A DNA stretch of 64,000 nt from Gammaproteobacteria bacterium (GCA_024234895.1 JACKNJ010000002.1:67001-131000); one strand, 5' to 3'. Counted from the first letter of the stretch, positions 17,209-32,987 are shown. The notes: generated by a model from the sequence alone, not told the origin. A program made the numbers and translations.

Positions 17209-18561
17209 TCAACGCAACGTGACCAGTTCTTCCGCGCTGGTCGGATGCAGGGCGACCGTGTCGTCGAGATCGCGCTTGGTCGCGCCCATCTTCAAGGCCA
17301 CCGCGAAGCCCTGCAGCATCTCGTCGACGCCGTCGCCGATCATGTGGATGCCGACCACCTTCTGCTCGGCGCCCACGCAGACCAGCTTCATCGCGGTATC
17401 GACCTTCTTCTCGCTGGGTGCGTAGTACATCGGGCTGAAGCGGGTCGTGTAGATCTTCACCGCGTCGCCATGAAGCTCGCGCGCGGCGGCCTCGGTCAGA
17501 CCGACCGTGCCCATCGGCGGGTGGCTGAAGACCACGGTCGGAATGTTGTTGTAGTCGACCTTGCGGCCTGCCATGCCGCCGAACAGACGATCCGACAGGC
17601 GACGCGCGGCGGCGATCGCGACCGGCGTCAGCGGCGCGCGACCGGTGGCGTCACCGAGCGCATAGACCCCCGGGACGTTGGTGTTCTGGTATTCGTCGGT
17701 CGGGATGTAGCCGCGCGCATCGGTCTCGACACCGGCCTTGCCGAGGTCCAGGTCGTCGGTGTTCGGCTCGCGTCCGACCGCCCAGATGACCTGATCGAAA
17801 CCGCTCATGGTGATGCCGTCGGCACCGGTCACGGCGATATCGTGCGCGTCGACGCGCTTGAGCCTGGTGACACCGCCGTTGCTGTGGATGTTGATGCCCT
17901 GCTTGAGCAGCTCATCCATCGCGACCTGGCGCAGCAGCGCGTCGAAGCCGGGCAGGAAGTCGGCCTCCTCGCGCAGCACCATGGTGACCTGGCAACCGAG
18001 CGCGCGCAGCACGCCGGCCAGCTCGACGCCGATGTAGCCGCCGCCGATCACCGCGCAATGTCCCGGACAATCGTCGAGTTCGAAGAAGCCGTCCGAGGTG
18101 ATGCCGAGTTCGGCGCCTTCGACCGGCAGCACGACCGGTCGGGAGCCCGGCGCGATGACGATGTGATCGGCGGTATAGCGCTCGCCGTTCACCTCGACGG
18201 TGTGGGCGTCCACAAAGCGCGCCCAGCCCTGGATGTGATCGATGCTGGAGTCGGCCAGGTAGTTGCCGTACCAGTTCAGGATGCCGTCGATGTACTTGCG
18301 CCGAGCCGCGACCAGCGTGGCCCAATCGTGGCCACTGACATTGAGCTTGAAGCCATAACTGGGCGCGAGTTCGAGGGCGTGCGCCAGGTGCGCGCCGTAC
18401 CACATGACCTTCTTCGGCACGCAACCGACGTTCACGCAGGTGCCGCCGAGTTTGTTCGCCTCGATGACCGCCGTCTTCCTGCCGTACATCGCCGCGCGTT
18501 CCGGCGCGGACAGGCCACCGCTGCCGCCGCCGATGGCGATCATGTCGTAATGCTTGCCCAT
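17209..18561 (-). CDS. gor: Glutathione-disulfide reductase
   Basis: 450 aa flavoprotein disulfide reductase that regenerates GSH with NADPH. The FAD-binding start MGKHYDMIAIGGGSGG, the redox motif GGTCVNVGCVPKKVMW, the NAD(P) site VIGGGYIGVELAGVLRALG, GVYALGDATG and the C-terminal LHPTSAEELVTLR with catalytic His are all intact. The family-typical GIASARRAA after the first glycine motif reads GLSAPERAA here, a small oddity. The partial copy of the three-hairpin element lies about 85 bp upstream of its start in the same orientation. Confidence 0.94.
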   Translation of the reverse strand: MGKHYDMIAIGGGSGGLSAPERAAMYGRKTAVIEANKLGGTCVNVGCVPKKVMWYGAHLAHALELAPSYGFKLNVSGHDWATLVAARRKYIDGILNWYGNYLADSSIDHIQGWARFVDAHTVEVNGERYTADHIVIAPGSRPVVLPVEGAELGITSDGFFELDDCPGHCAVIGGGYIGVELAGVLRALGCQVTMVLREEADFLPGFDALLRQVAMDELLKQGINIHSNGGVTRLKRVDAHDIAVTGADGITMSGFDQVIWAVGREPNTDDLDLGKAGVETDARGYIPTDEYQNTNVPGVYALGDATGRAPLTPVAIAAARRLSDRLFGGMAGRKVDYNNIPTVVFSHPPMGTVGLTEAAARELHGDAVKIYTTRFSPMYYAPSEKKVDTAMKLVCVGAEQKVVGIHMIGDGVDEMLQGFAVALKMGATKRDLDDTVALHPTSAEELVTLR

Positions 18562-18646
18562 GGCTTGCTCCCTGATATTCGTGTGGCGCGGAGTTTAACG
18601 GGTTGGGTTTTGGCTTTCGCGCGCAGGGCGATGGGTTTTGGAGGTC

Positions 18647-18732
18647 GATGATGTTGGAGCCATCATCTTGGTCGGTGGCAAGGCTTCGTGAGGTGAAGCG
18701 CCGCGACCGGCATTGAGCCTGCCACGGCGCTT
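18647..18732 (-). repeat. Three-hairpin repeat element, copy C (central hairpin missing)
   Basis: Read on the minus strand, H1 pairs around a CTCAATG loop (arms 18718-18732 and 18696-18710, with wobbles). A short linker resembling the ends of H2 follows (GAAGCC...CCACC), then H3 GATGATG/CATCATC (18661-18667 with 18647-18653). The 31-bp central stem found in copies A and B is absent. It lies just upstream of gor. Confidence 0.6.
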
Positions 18733-18753
18733 TTCGGCGATTCATACCGCGCA

Positions 18754-18822
18754 GGGTGGATACCCGAAGGGGTTCCGCCTTATTCAGCGCCGATCCGGCG
18801 GAACCCCTTCGGGTATCCGCCC
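18754..18822. repeat. Palindromic repeat (GGCGGATACCCGAAGGGG family), copy 1
   Basis: Arms 18754-18779 and 18797-18822 are near-perfect reverse complements around GGATACCCGAAGGGGTTCCG. A second copy lies at 60246-60316 after sodB. It is a dispersed extragenic palindrome, located between copies C and B of the three-hairpin element. Confidence 0.85.
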
Positions 18823-18838
18823 TACGCCAGACCAGAAC

Positions 18839-19043
18839 AAGACGGGCCGCCGGCTCAATGCCGGCGGCCCGTCTTCATTTCCCACCACCTCACCAGGCTT
18901 CCAGGGGCCGGCAGGGCCTCCTGAGACCGTCGGCGCGATGGATCGCGCCGTCGAGCCTGGATGGAACCACTCGTGGCGTGTCTCAGGAGGCCCTGCCGGC
19001 CCCTGGAAGCCATGTCACAAGCACAGATGATGTTCGCATCATC
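18839..19043 (+). repeat. Three-hairpin repeat element, copy B (complete)
   Basis: H1 pairs 18839-18853 with 18861-18875 (15 bp, loop CTCAATG). H2 pairs 18896-18926 with 18981-19011 (31 of 31 bp) around a 54-nt apical region containing GGCGCGAT/ATCGCGCC. H3 is GATGATG-TTCG-CATCATC (19026-19043). Against copy A, eight H2 stem positions differ; seven of these are paired in both copies and compensated on the other arm. It lies on plus, convergent with the 3' end of lgt, so it is not simply a gene terminator. Confidence 0.75.
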
Positions 19044-19113
19044 ATCAAACACCCCATACCCACGGTCAGAAAACGCCGTCGCCCTGAAGGCCAACCGGCA
19101 TGTATCGCCGACG

Positions 19114-19941
19114 CTAGCGCCGATACGCCAAGCCCATCAAAAGCAGCCCGATGAGAATCATCGGCAGACTCAGCACCTGCCCCATGGTCACCCAACCGAA
19201 GGCCAGATAGCCGATGTGGGCGTCCGGCATGCGCACGAACTCGACCGCGAACCGGAACGTTCCGTAAGCCAGCAGGAACAGGCCGGAAACGGCCCGCGTC
19301 GGCGGATTGCGATTCGCCAGCCACCACAACAGAGCCAGCAGCACCGGCCCTTCGAGCACCGCCTCGTACAGCTGCGTGGGATGCAGCGGAGGTGTCCATG
19401 CCACATCGGTGGAAAGGCCCAGCTTCTGCGTGCACAGCTGCGTGAAATCCTGACAGGACACCCGCATCGCCCAGGGCACGCTGCCCGGCGCGCCCCACAG
19501 TTCGCCATTGATGAAGTTGCCGATACGACCGGCACCGAGACCGATGGCGATCAGCGGCGCGATGAAGTCCGTGAGCTGGAAGAACCCCTTTCCCCGGCTG
19601 CGTCCGTACAGCGTCATCGCGACCAGCACACCGATCAGGCCGCCGTGGAAGGACATGCCCCCGTGCCAGATCCGCAGTATCCGCAGCGGGTCCTCGATCA
19701 GCGCGGCGGTGTCGTAGAACAGCATGTAACCGATCCGCCCGCCCAGGATCACGCCCAGCGCAATATGGAACAGGAGGTCGTCCATGTCGCGCGGCGCGAT
19801 CGGGGAACCCGGGCGGCGGGCGCGCACCCTCCCCAGCCACCAGCCACCAAGAAATCCGACCGCGTACATCAGCCCGTACCAGCGCACCGCGAGCGGGCCG
19901 ATCTCGACGGCGATGGGGTCAAATCCGGGATAGGTGAGCAT
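19114..19941 (-). CDS. lgt: Prolipoprotein diacylglyceryl transferase
   Basis: 275 aa, seven-helix inner-membrane enzyme that moves diacylglycerol from phosphatidylglycerol to the lipobox cysteine of prolipoproteins. The hallmark segments are HGGMSFHGGLIG with the essential His, AGRIGNFINGELWG (Lgt signature), and HPTQLYEA. The ATG at 19941 starts the family N-terminus (PGFDPIAVEIGPLAVRWYGLMY). It lies 13 bp from the rlmI-like gene on the same strand. At least two lipoproteins with clear lipoboxes are encoded in the window. Confidence 0.96.
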   Translation of the reverse strand: MLTYPGFDPIAVEIGPLAVRWYGLMYAVGFLGGWWLGRVRARRPGSPIAPRDMDDLLFHIALGVILGGRIGYMLFYDTAALIEDPLRILRIWHGGMSFHGGLIGVLVAMTLYGRSRGKGFFQLTDFIAPLIAIGLGAGRIGNFINGELWGAPGSVPWAMRVSCQDFTQLCTQKLGLSTDVAWTPPLHPTQLYEAVLEGPVLLALLWWLANRNPPTRAVSGLFLLAYGTFRFAVEFVRMPDAHIGYLAFGWVTMGQVLSLPMILIGLLLMGLAYRR

Positions 19942-19953
19942 CGGGACCTGGGC

Positions 19954-21156
19954 TCAGCGGCTCAGCACGCGCGTGGTGATGGTCTTCAGATACGCGGTTT
20001 CGGGAATGCCGGGGTGGACCGGATGGTCAGGCGCCTGATAACCGTGTTCGAGCAACTGCATGTCGCGGTCGACGTGACGCGCGCCCTCGAACACGGCGGC
20101 CTGCAATTCCTCGCGCGGCAGGTGATGCGAACAGGAACAGGCGACCAGGATGCCGTCCTTGCTCATCACCTGCATCGCCATCTGGTTCAGGCGGCGGTAA
20201 GCCAGCCGGCCTTCCTTGAAATCCTTGCGGCGCTTGATGAATGCGGGCGGATCGGTGATCACCACGTCGAAACGCTCGCGCTGCTCGCGCAGGCCCTTGA
20301 GCACGTCGAACACATCGCCCTGGATGGTGTGGACCCGACCGCCGAGCCCGTTGAGTTCGGCATTCGCCCCGACCTGCGCGATCGCGCCGGCGGACGAATC
20401 CACGCAGGTCGCGTCGGTCGCGCCGGCCTGCAACGCGCGGATGGCCCAGGCGCCCGCGTAGCTGAACAGGTCGAGCACGCGCGCGCCGCCGACGTAACGG
20501 CCCAGGCGGCCGCGGTTGTCGCGCTGGTCGTAGAACCAGCCGGTCTTCTGGCCACCGACCGGGTCGATCACGAAGCGCGCGTCGCCTTCAAGCACCTCGA
20601 CGGTCGCCGGCACCACGCCGAGGGCCGGTTCGACGTAGGACGGCAGGCCCTCCAGCTCGCGGGTGCCGCCATCGTTGCGCCACAGCAGCGCGAGCGGCTT
20701 GATGACCTTGTCGAGCGCGGCGGCGATGTCGTCGCGGATGCGCTCCATGCCGGCGGTGGTGATCTGCGCGACCAGCACGTTGTCGTACCGATCCACGACC
20801 AGGCCCGGCAGGCCGTCGGACTCGCCGAACACCAGGCGGTAGTACGGCTTGTCGAACAGGCGCTCGCGCAAGGCCAGGGCGACGTTGATGCGGTGCACCA
20901 GCAGCGACGGCGAGAACGGATGCTTGGGGTCGCGGCTGACCAGGCGCGCCGACAGCAGCGTGTGCGGGTTGATGTAGCCGGTACCCAGCGCCTTGCCGTT
21001 GCTGGCCTCGATGACGACCGCGTCGCCGGCCTCGAAGCCCCCGAGCGGCGACACCGCGACATCGATCTCGTTGCTGTACACCCACAGATGTCCGGCGTGC
21101 AGACGGCGTTCGTCGCGGGCCTTCAGGCGCAGCGTCTTGAATTCATAGTCGGACAT
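19954..21156 (-). CDS. rlmI: Class I SAM-dependent rRNA (cytosine) methyltransferase, RlmI/YccW-like
   Basis: 400 aa. An N-terminal PUA domain (about 1-75, LRLKARDERRLHAGHLWVYSNEI) precedes an EEHEE region and a Rossmann methyltransferase domain. In that domain are VLDLFSYAGAWAI (SAM motif I), VVITDPPAFIKRR (motif IV) and the late VACSCSHHLP cysteine segment. The layout matches RlmI, which makes m5C in 23S rRNA. The exact target base is inferred from the family only. Confidence 0.9.
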   Translation of the reverse strand: MSDYEFKTLRLKARDERRLHAGHLWVYSNEIDVAVSPLGGFEAGDAVVIEASNGKALGTGYINPHTLLSARLVSRDPKHPFSPSLLVHRINVALALRERLFDKPYYRLVFGESDGLPGLVVDRYDNVLVAQITTAGMERIRDDIAAALDKVIKPLALLWRNDGGTRELEGLPSYVEPALGVVPATVEVLEGDARFVIDPVGGQKTGWFYDQRDNRGRLGRYVGGARVLDLFSYAGAWAIRALQAGATDATCVDSSAGAIAQVGANAELNGLGGRVHTIQGDVFDVLKGLREQRERFDVVITDPPAFIKRRKDFKEGRLAYRRLNQMAMQVMSKDGILVACSCSHHLPREELQAAVFEGARHVDRDMQLLEHGYQAPDHPVHPGIPETAYLKTITTRVLSR

Positions 21157-21280
21157 GGGGGGCCCCGGCGGCGAAAACGCGCAAGCTTACACAACTCGCG
21201 GTGCAATTCCCGTTGCCTGGCGGGGTATGTCATGCGCCGACTGGATTACGGTTCCGCGACCTGTCCGGGAATCCGCCACC

Positions 21281-23293
<2,013 letters not shown>

Positions 23294-23349
23294 GGGGGGG
23301 CGGTGCGCAGAGCGCTTCCGCCAGCCGCCGCCAGAACCCGCAATCGACC

Positions 23350-24450
23350 TCATCGACCGGCCAGGATCGCCTCGGCCACCACGCGATGCCCGGTCGGGGT
23401 CAGGTGCCCCTCGTTGGGGTGATACAGGAAGCCGTCGACGCGCCCATTGGCGGCGCGCAGGGCCGGCGTCAGATCCGTGACCTCGATCCCGTCCGCGTCT
23501 CCGAATTCACGAATCCGCGCCGCCAGATGGGCCTGCGTGCGCGCCATCGTGTCGGTCGGCGCTTCGATCGCGCGCCGACTGGGCAGCAGATACACGGAAA
23601 ACCCGGCGCCCGCCTCGGCAACGCCGCGCTGAATCCGGCGGAGCAGCGCACGGAACAGGCGCAGTTCGTCCTCATGACGCGCCGCCATGCCGGCTTCCCA
23701 GCCTGCCGGCTCCGGCGCTGCCCAGCCGAGTCGACGGGCGATCTCGAACTCATCCAGCCACCCGACCGCCCGCGCCGCGTCGGCGCCGAGCACGAAATCC
23801 GCCAACACCGGCTGGCTGCCATCGGCGGGTTTGCGACTCCTCGGCACCGGAATGTTGCGGGCCTCCAGCACGCCCTCCGCGGTCAGCGTGAAGTACGGCT
23901 TGGCGTTGTCGGCCTGCAACGGGAACGGCAGGCGGTTATCGAACAGATCGTTGGCCAGGTAGACCACCAACACGACCTCGGCCGGGTTCATCGGCAAGAC
24001 CCGCCGTTCGATCAGCAACATCTCCTGGTCCGTACTGACACCCGGAATACCCGCGTTGACGTGCCGGACAGCCGCCTGCGACGCGTTGATGCGCTCGACG
24101 AAGGTGTCCCCGTCGTTCACGCCGAGACCGAAGGTGAAGCTGTCACCGACCCAGACCACATCCCTGCCGGGCAGCTTCCGGTCGGCGGCGGGGGTGTGTC
24201 GCCAGGCGTCGATCCCGGTGGAGTAACCCACATCGAAGTCGTGGTGCCGATGCCGCCCGCGCCATAGCGGCTTCAGCGTCCAGCCCAGGTTCGCGTCGTA
24301 GCGCAGCAGACCCGGGTCCATGTCGTCGCTGGACTCCACCTCGGCCCGCTGCGCACGCAGCACGTACTCCGCCACCGCGAGCGCCAGGCCCGTGCTCACG
24401 ATCAGCAGCAGCGCGGAACCCAGCGCCTGACGCACTGATGGCACAATCAT
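23350..24450 (-). CDS. Membrane-anchored SGNH/GDSL-like hydrolase
   Basis: 366 aa. One N-terminal hydrophobic helix (about 8-28) anchors a periplasmic domain with the GDS block VVWVGDSFTFGLGV, an oxyanion Gly/Asn region (HVNAGIPGVSTDQE, VYLANDLFDNRL) and a C-terminal HPNEGHLTPTGHR that supplies Asp/His-like residues. SGNH proteins of this shape often act on acyl or acetyl groups of polysaccharides, which would fit the surface-polymer theme of the window. The substrate is unknown. Confidence 0.8.
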   Translation of the reverse strand: MIVPSVRQALGSALLLIVSTGLALAVAEYVLRAQRAEVESSDDMDPGLLRYDANLGWTLKPLWRGRHRHHDFDVGYSTGIDAWRHTPAADRKLPGRDVVWVGDSFTFGLGVNDGDTFVERINASQAAVRHVNAGIPGVSTDQEMLLIERRVLPMNPAEVVLVVYLANDLFDNRLPFPLQADNAKPYFTLTAEGVLEARNIPVPRSRKPADGSQPVLADFVLGADAARAVGWLDEFEIARRLGWAAPEPAGWEAGMAARHEDELRLFRALLRRIQRGVAEAGAGFSVYLLPSRRAIEAPTDTMARTQAHLAARIREFGDADGIEVTDLTPALRAANGRVDGFLYHPNEGHLTPTGHRVVAEAILAGR

Positions 24451-24496
24451 CAGGCAATCCTTAAATAAACAAATTGAATGAATGTCATAAAAATTG

Positions 24497-24524
24497 TTGA
24501 CGTATTAGATTTCTCTTATATACT
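24497..24524 (+). promoter_or_regulatory. Sigma-70 promoter of the sulfur globule protein gene
   Basis: TTGACG (24497-24502) and TATACT (24519-24524) are separated by 16 bp within an AT-rich patch that stands out in this GC-rich sequence. It is one of the strongest consensus-like promoters in the window, fitting an abundant structural protein. Confidence 0.75.
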
Positions 24525-24584
24525 GCGCCCAAGTTCACTCCAGAACGCAACTTCTCAAATCAATCCTACTCAGGAGTTTTACCC

Positions 24585-24899
24585 ATGAAGACTTTCGCTC
24601 GCGCTGCCATCGTCGCTGCTTCCACCCTGGTCGCCACCTCCGCTTCCGCCTGGTGGGACATGCCCTTCTTCGGTAACGGCCTGGGCAACGGCTTCGGCAA
24701 CGGCACCGGCAACGGCGACGCCGCCTTCGACATGAGCTTCTCCGCCAAGTCGAACGTCAACACCGCCTCCAACTTCGCCGGCAACGGCTACGGCTACGGC
24801 TACCAGCACCCGGCCTACTACGGCTATGCCCCGTACGGCTACGCCCCGGTCGCCCCGATGGCTGCTCCGGTCGCCCCGGTCGCCCCGGAAGCCAAGTAA
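24585..24899 (+). CDS. Sulfur globule-type envelope protein
   Basis: 104 aa with AGGAG 8 nt before the ATG. A signal peptide ends at ASA (residue 22). The mature protein starts WWDMPFFGNG and is built from Gly-Asn repeats (GLGNGFGNGTGNG), then Gly/Tyr (NGYGYGYQHPAYYGYAPYGYAP) and Ala/Pro/Val repeats. This composition and order match sulfur globule proteins of purple sulfur bacteria, which form the protein envelope around periplasmic elemental sulfur. Strong promoter, strong SD and tight terminator fit high expression. A different Gly/Tyr-rich envelope protein cannot be excluded. Confidence 0.75.
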   Translation: MKTFARAAIVAASTLVATSASAWWDMPFFGNGLGNGFGNGTGNGDAAFDMSFSAKSNVNTASNFAGNGYGYGYQHPAYYGYAPYGYAPVAPMAAPVAPVAPEAK

Positions 24900-24944
24900 G
24901 GAATCACCCCCAGATTCCCTGCCTCTTCGACAGGACGTCGAAAT

Positions 24945-24978
24945 AAAAAGGCGCGTGACTCCGGTCACGCGCCTTTTT
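24945..24978 (+). terminator. Terminator of the sulfur globule protein gene
   Basis: AAAAAGGCGCGTGAC (24945-24959) pairs with GTCACGCGCCTTTTT (24964-24978) around a 4-nt loop. It is symmetrical and also serves the convergent gene that ends at 24978. Confidence 0.92.
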
Positions 24979-25622
24979 CATTTCCGACTCCCCCGATCCG
25001 GGCGCCGTTGCCAACCGATCAGCAGAGCCAGGCCGGCACCCAGCAGCGCCGGGATGGCGGGCAGCGGTATCTCCTTGGCACCATCGTTCGTCGCGACCGT
25101 GATCTGCAAACCCTTTGCTTGCGGGCGGATGACGTCACCGGTCATCAGATACCAATGCCCGATGCCGCTATAACTGCTCACCATCACCTCGACCTCGGTC
25201 TGCGTGACCGCACCACCCTCGAGGGGCCGGTCGCCACAGCATCTGGCCCAGTTCCAGTCCGAGACCAGCACCCCGGGGTCGTTCTCGTCACCCACGTCCA
25301 TGACGAGATAAGCGGCATCGACTGGCCCTTCCAGCGCGAGCTCCGTTGCCGGAGCGCCATCCGCAGCCAGGAAGTCGAGACGCTGCCAGCTGCCCTGATG
25401 CCGCCAGACGAAACCGCCAACGGCACCGTCATAGCCCACGCCGGGGTCCAGCGGCCCGAAATACGGCGCGGAGGCCGCAGGCTTGCCGGTGGCATCCACC
25501 GCCAGGCGCCCATCCTCCCCCTGGATCTCGTACAGCAGGGCAGCGACCGGCATCGGCAAACCGATCAGCGAGGCGAGCAATAAGGCGAGGCCCGATCGAG
25601 GCCTGGAAATCGACATACGCAT
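24978..25622 (-). CDS. Secreted VPLPA/PEP-CTERM-like surface protein
   Basis: 214 aa with a signal peptide (about 1-28) and a C-terminal sorting-type tail: IPLPAIPALLGAGLALLIG followed by the basic WQRRPDRGSRK. This resembles VPLPA-CTERM/PEP-CTERM tails, which an exosortase cleaves. The middle is a beta-rich domain of no recognised family. The ATG at 25622 or at 25616 is possible; neither has a strong SD. Unlike the other PEP-CTERM genes here, no sigma-54 promoter was found upstream. Confidence 0.6.
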   Translation of the reverse strand: MRMSISRPRSGLALLLASLIGLPMPVAALLYEIQGEDGRLAVDATGKPAASAPYFGPLDPGVGYDGAVGGFVWRHQGSWQRLDFLAADGAPATELALEGPVDAAYLVMDVGDENDPGVLVSDWNWARCCGDRPLEGGAVTQTEVEVMVSSYSGIGHWYLMTGDVIRPQAKGLQITVATNDGAKEIPLPAIPALLGAGLALLIGWQRRPDRGSRK

Positions 25623-26274
25623 GCGTCAGGAATTCGATCCGTGGTTCGTGGCTGGACGGACTTGAGCAAATACGGGGCGGAAGCCGGTCGGCCCGTCCGC
25701 CCTGATTATGATGCCTGATCGATGGACACCAAGTCGGCTTCCTCTCGCCGGCTAACGTCGTGACTATCTGCGTCAACATGACCCTGCACGTCAGAAGCCG
25801 GCACCAATTCCGGAAACAGATGTATTTTTATAATTAATTCAAATATTTACCGTACAATGCGCCAATCCTGGGCCGGACGCGCGCAGTCCAGGTGCCGCAC
25901 CGGGATGACCCCCGTATCCGTGACCCTCTACGTCACCCGGCCAGCGGATTTCAATCCCCACGCCCGTTTCGGGCCTGTCATTCATGGTCACTTTTGGCCC
26001 AACTGACATTTTCGTCACCTGTGTGAGACGCAAGGTCCCAATGCGTCCAGTGCGCCCTGTAATGAACCCGCTTATCGGTTGTTTTGCATTATTAATCAAC
26101 ATGATAGTTAATGTGGCACAGCCCATGCTTAATACGACTCGACAATGAGATTTTCGGCTTCGGTCGAACATCGGCTGACAGGGAGACTGACAAGTCAGTC
26201 ACCTCGTCAGCCAACAAAAAAAGACAGAACGAACAGAAGCAACAGAAGACCTCGAGTCTTCGGGACGGCATACC
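25623..26274. other. 650-bp intergenic region upstream of the sigma-54 activator gene
   Basis: No credible gene. It contains an AT-rich block (about 25823-25850) that contrasts with the GC-rich surroundings and a possible -10 TACAAT at 25853-25858 without a clear -35. The sigma-54-type site at 26114-26129 lies near its end. The leader from that site to the ATG is about 145 nt. Confidence 0.5.
26114..26129 (+). promoter_or_regulatory. Candidate sigma-54 promoter of the activator gene
   Basis: TGGCAC-AGCCC-ATGCT has a perfect -24 element and the strict GG-N10-GC spacing; only the first base of the -12 TTGC differs. It lies 146 bp upstream of the ATG at 26275, so the sigma-54 activator may control its own gene or be controlled by another activator. 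Confidence 0.5.
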
Positions 26275-27567
<1,293 letters not shown>

Positions 27568-27589
27568 TCTCCGCAATCGCTCCAGAAAA

Positions 27590-28579
27590 TCAGCGATTCA
27601 GGAGACCGCCGTCCAGCGCCTTGCGCAGTTCCTGAAGCTGCCTGAGCACGAGCTGCGGAGCATCCCGATACGGCACCGTGCCCATGCTGCGCAACACGCG
27701 CGCACCCTCGATGCCGGTCGCGAAGCGCACGAAATCGGCGATCCGGGGGTCGACCGTCTCCTGCGCGGATGACGGCAGCGGCGTCACAAGATACAAGGGC
27801 CGGTAGAGCAGATAGCGCCCCAGCTTGATGTTCTCGTAAGTCGGCTCCACGCCGGCCAGCTTCAACATCTTCACGTTGCGCTTGCGCGCGCTGCTGACGC
27901 CGGTCACGCCGACGGCCCACGGCTTCTCCTCGATCGCCTTCTCCAGCGGCCCGGTCGATTTGTGCACCGTCGCGCTGGCGGTGAAATCCTGCCCCGGGTC
28001 GCCGAACAGCAGATTGCGCAGGGTATGGCCCACGCCGGATATCCGCCCCTGCCGTATCTGTAGTTCGATCGGTCGGGTCGGCCCGCCCAGACCCGACCAG
28101 TCGGTGACATCGCCCAGAAGCAGATCGCGCAACTGCGGCAGGCTGATGCTGTCGAGCGGGTTGTCCGGGTGGACGATCACGACCAGCGCGTCCCAGGCCA
28201 CCGGCACCATGTTGATGCCGGCTTCCTCCGGCTGCGGCCGTAGCCCCGCCGGGTCACCCAGAGGCAGGCGGCAGCTACCGCCCATATCGATCTTCCGGCT
28301 CGCCGTGTCGCGGATGCCGCGTGTCGCGCCGCCGCCCTCGATGACGATCTTCACCCCGGACTGGAGTTCGTACGCGGCAGCCATCTCCGCCATGAACGCC
28401 GTGCGGGTGATACCGCAGCCCGCCCAGCGCAGTACGTTCGGGTCATCCACGGTCTCCGCCGACGCGGCGGACGGTACCGGTTCATCCTCGACCGGTTCGC
28501 CCTGGATCGCATCCACGCCGACGACCACGCCGAATATCAGCAGGGCCATCGCGGCCGCGTAAGGAAACAATTTGCTCAT
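27590..28579 (-). CDS. PstS-like periplasmic substrate-binding protein
   Basis: 329 aa from the ATG at 28579 (GGAG 6 nt upstream). An N-terminal signal anchor (about 5-25) is followed by a phosphate-binding-protein-like fold: VLRWAGCGITRTAFM, VIEGGGATRGIRDTASRKIDMGGSCR (anion-binding loop), DALVVIVHPDNPLDSISLPQLRDLLLGDVTDWSGLGG and the late FVRFATGIEGARVLRSMGTVP. No pstCAB genes are near, so it may be a sensor or an orphan binding protein rather than part of a transporter. The gene is convergent with the activator gene. Confidence 0.8.
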   Translation of the reverse strand: MSKLFPYAAAMALLIFGVVVGVDAIQGEPVEDEPVPSAASAETVDDPNVLRWAGCGITRTAFMAEMAAAYELQSGVKIVIEGGGATRGIRDTASRKIDMGGSCRLPLGDPAGLRPQPEEAGINMVPVAWDALVVIVHPDNPLDSISLPQLRDLLLGDVTDWSGLGGPTRPIELQIRQGRISGVGHTLRNLLFGDPGQDFTASATVHKSTGPLEKAIEEKPWAVGVTGVSSARKRNVKMLKLAGVEPTYENIKLGRYLLYRPLYLVTPLPSSAQETVDPRIADFVRFATGIEGARVLRSMGTVPYRDAPQLVLRQLQELRKALDGGLLNR

Positions 28580-28959
28580 GTCTGGCTCCCAGGCTTGGCG
28601 GCGGACAGGTTTTCGCCCGAACCCGCCCGAATTCACGCGGGGCGCACGACACGAATGGCATTCCGAATGCTCGCCAATCGTGAAAAATGCACCTTCGGTC
28701 GCAAATGGCGATGTCGCCCCAGCCACCGGAACGCACAACAAGTCCCTGAGAATCTCTTTTGCAATCAGGGCACTAGCCGCATCGATCCGGCGCCGTTCAG
28801 AGGCATTCCATTTGATCTCCCCCATCCCGGCGCAAGGCGCGTGCCCGGTTAGCCCGATCGGCAGCCAATTTGGGCCATCTCAGCCTCATTCCCCTGCTGG
28901 AAAGTGCTTGATCTGGTAACCTTTCCGGCCTTTTTCCGTCTTCCAGACCTGGTCCGGCC
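28580..28959. other. Divergent intergenic region PstS-like gene / metH
   Basis: 380 bp carrying the promoters of both divergent genes. No clear cobalamin or SAM riboswitch core was recognised by eye before metH, and no repeat was seen. A covariance-model search would be needed to exclude a riboswitch. Confidence 0.45.
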
Positions 28960-32772
<3,813 letters not shown>

Positions 32773-32866
32773 CCCGGCACACCGCCCCCCGGACTATCCG
32801 AACCGTCATGCGCAGGCCTATGCCGGCTCTGGGCGGTGCGGGCATCAATGGCCTGCGTCGGCATTT

Positions 32867-32890
32867 CGTAGGAGCGGCTTCAGCCGCGAT
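32867..32890. repeat. Single REP-like unit (GTAGGAGCGGCTTCAGCCGCG family)
   Basis: A half-copy of the element at 369-446, located about 95 bp after metH. It forms a short hairpin (GCGGCT/AGCCGC) and could cap the metH mRNA 3' end; no T-run follows. Confidence 0.7.
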
Positions 32891-32957
32891 CGGCGTCATC
32901 GATTCATCCAGCCCGAATCGGGGCGGCGACCAACGGGGGCAGACTTGGTTTTCAGGT

Positions 32958-32987
32958 GATGCAACGATGCGAGACCCCGAAGCTTCC
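32958..32987 (+). repeat. RAYT-associated REP unit, island left edge
   Basis: GATGCAACGATGCGAGACCCC followed by CGAAGCTTCC matches the repeat family that surrounds the RAYT gene at 37492. Further copies are at 33966-33990, 34903-34979, 36919-36961, 37331-37350 and 37380-37479, with a variant at 38325-38345. It is the leftmost copy and marks the start of the accessory island. Confidence 0.75.

Noticed and set aside
25839..26171. Minus-strand gene of 110 codons upstream of the sigma-54 activator
   Set aside because: No SD, no domain, odd composition, and it overlaps the activator's promoter region.
28820..28959. Cobalamin riboswitch upstream of metH
   Set aside because: The B12-box core could not be recognised by eye in the leader; a model search would be needed to claim it.
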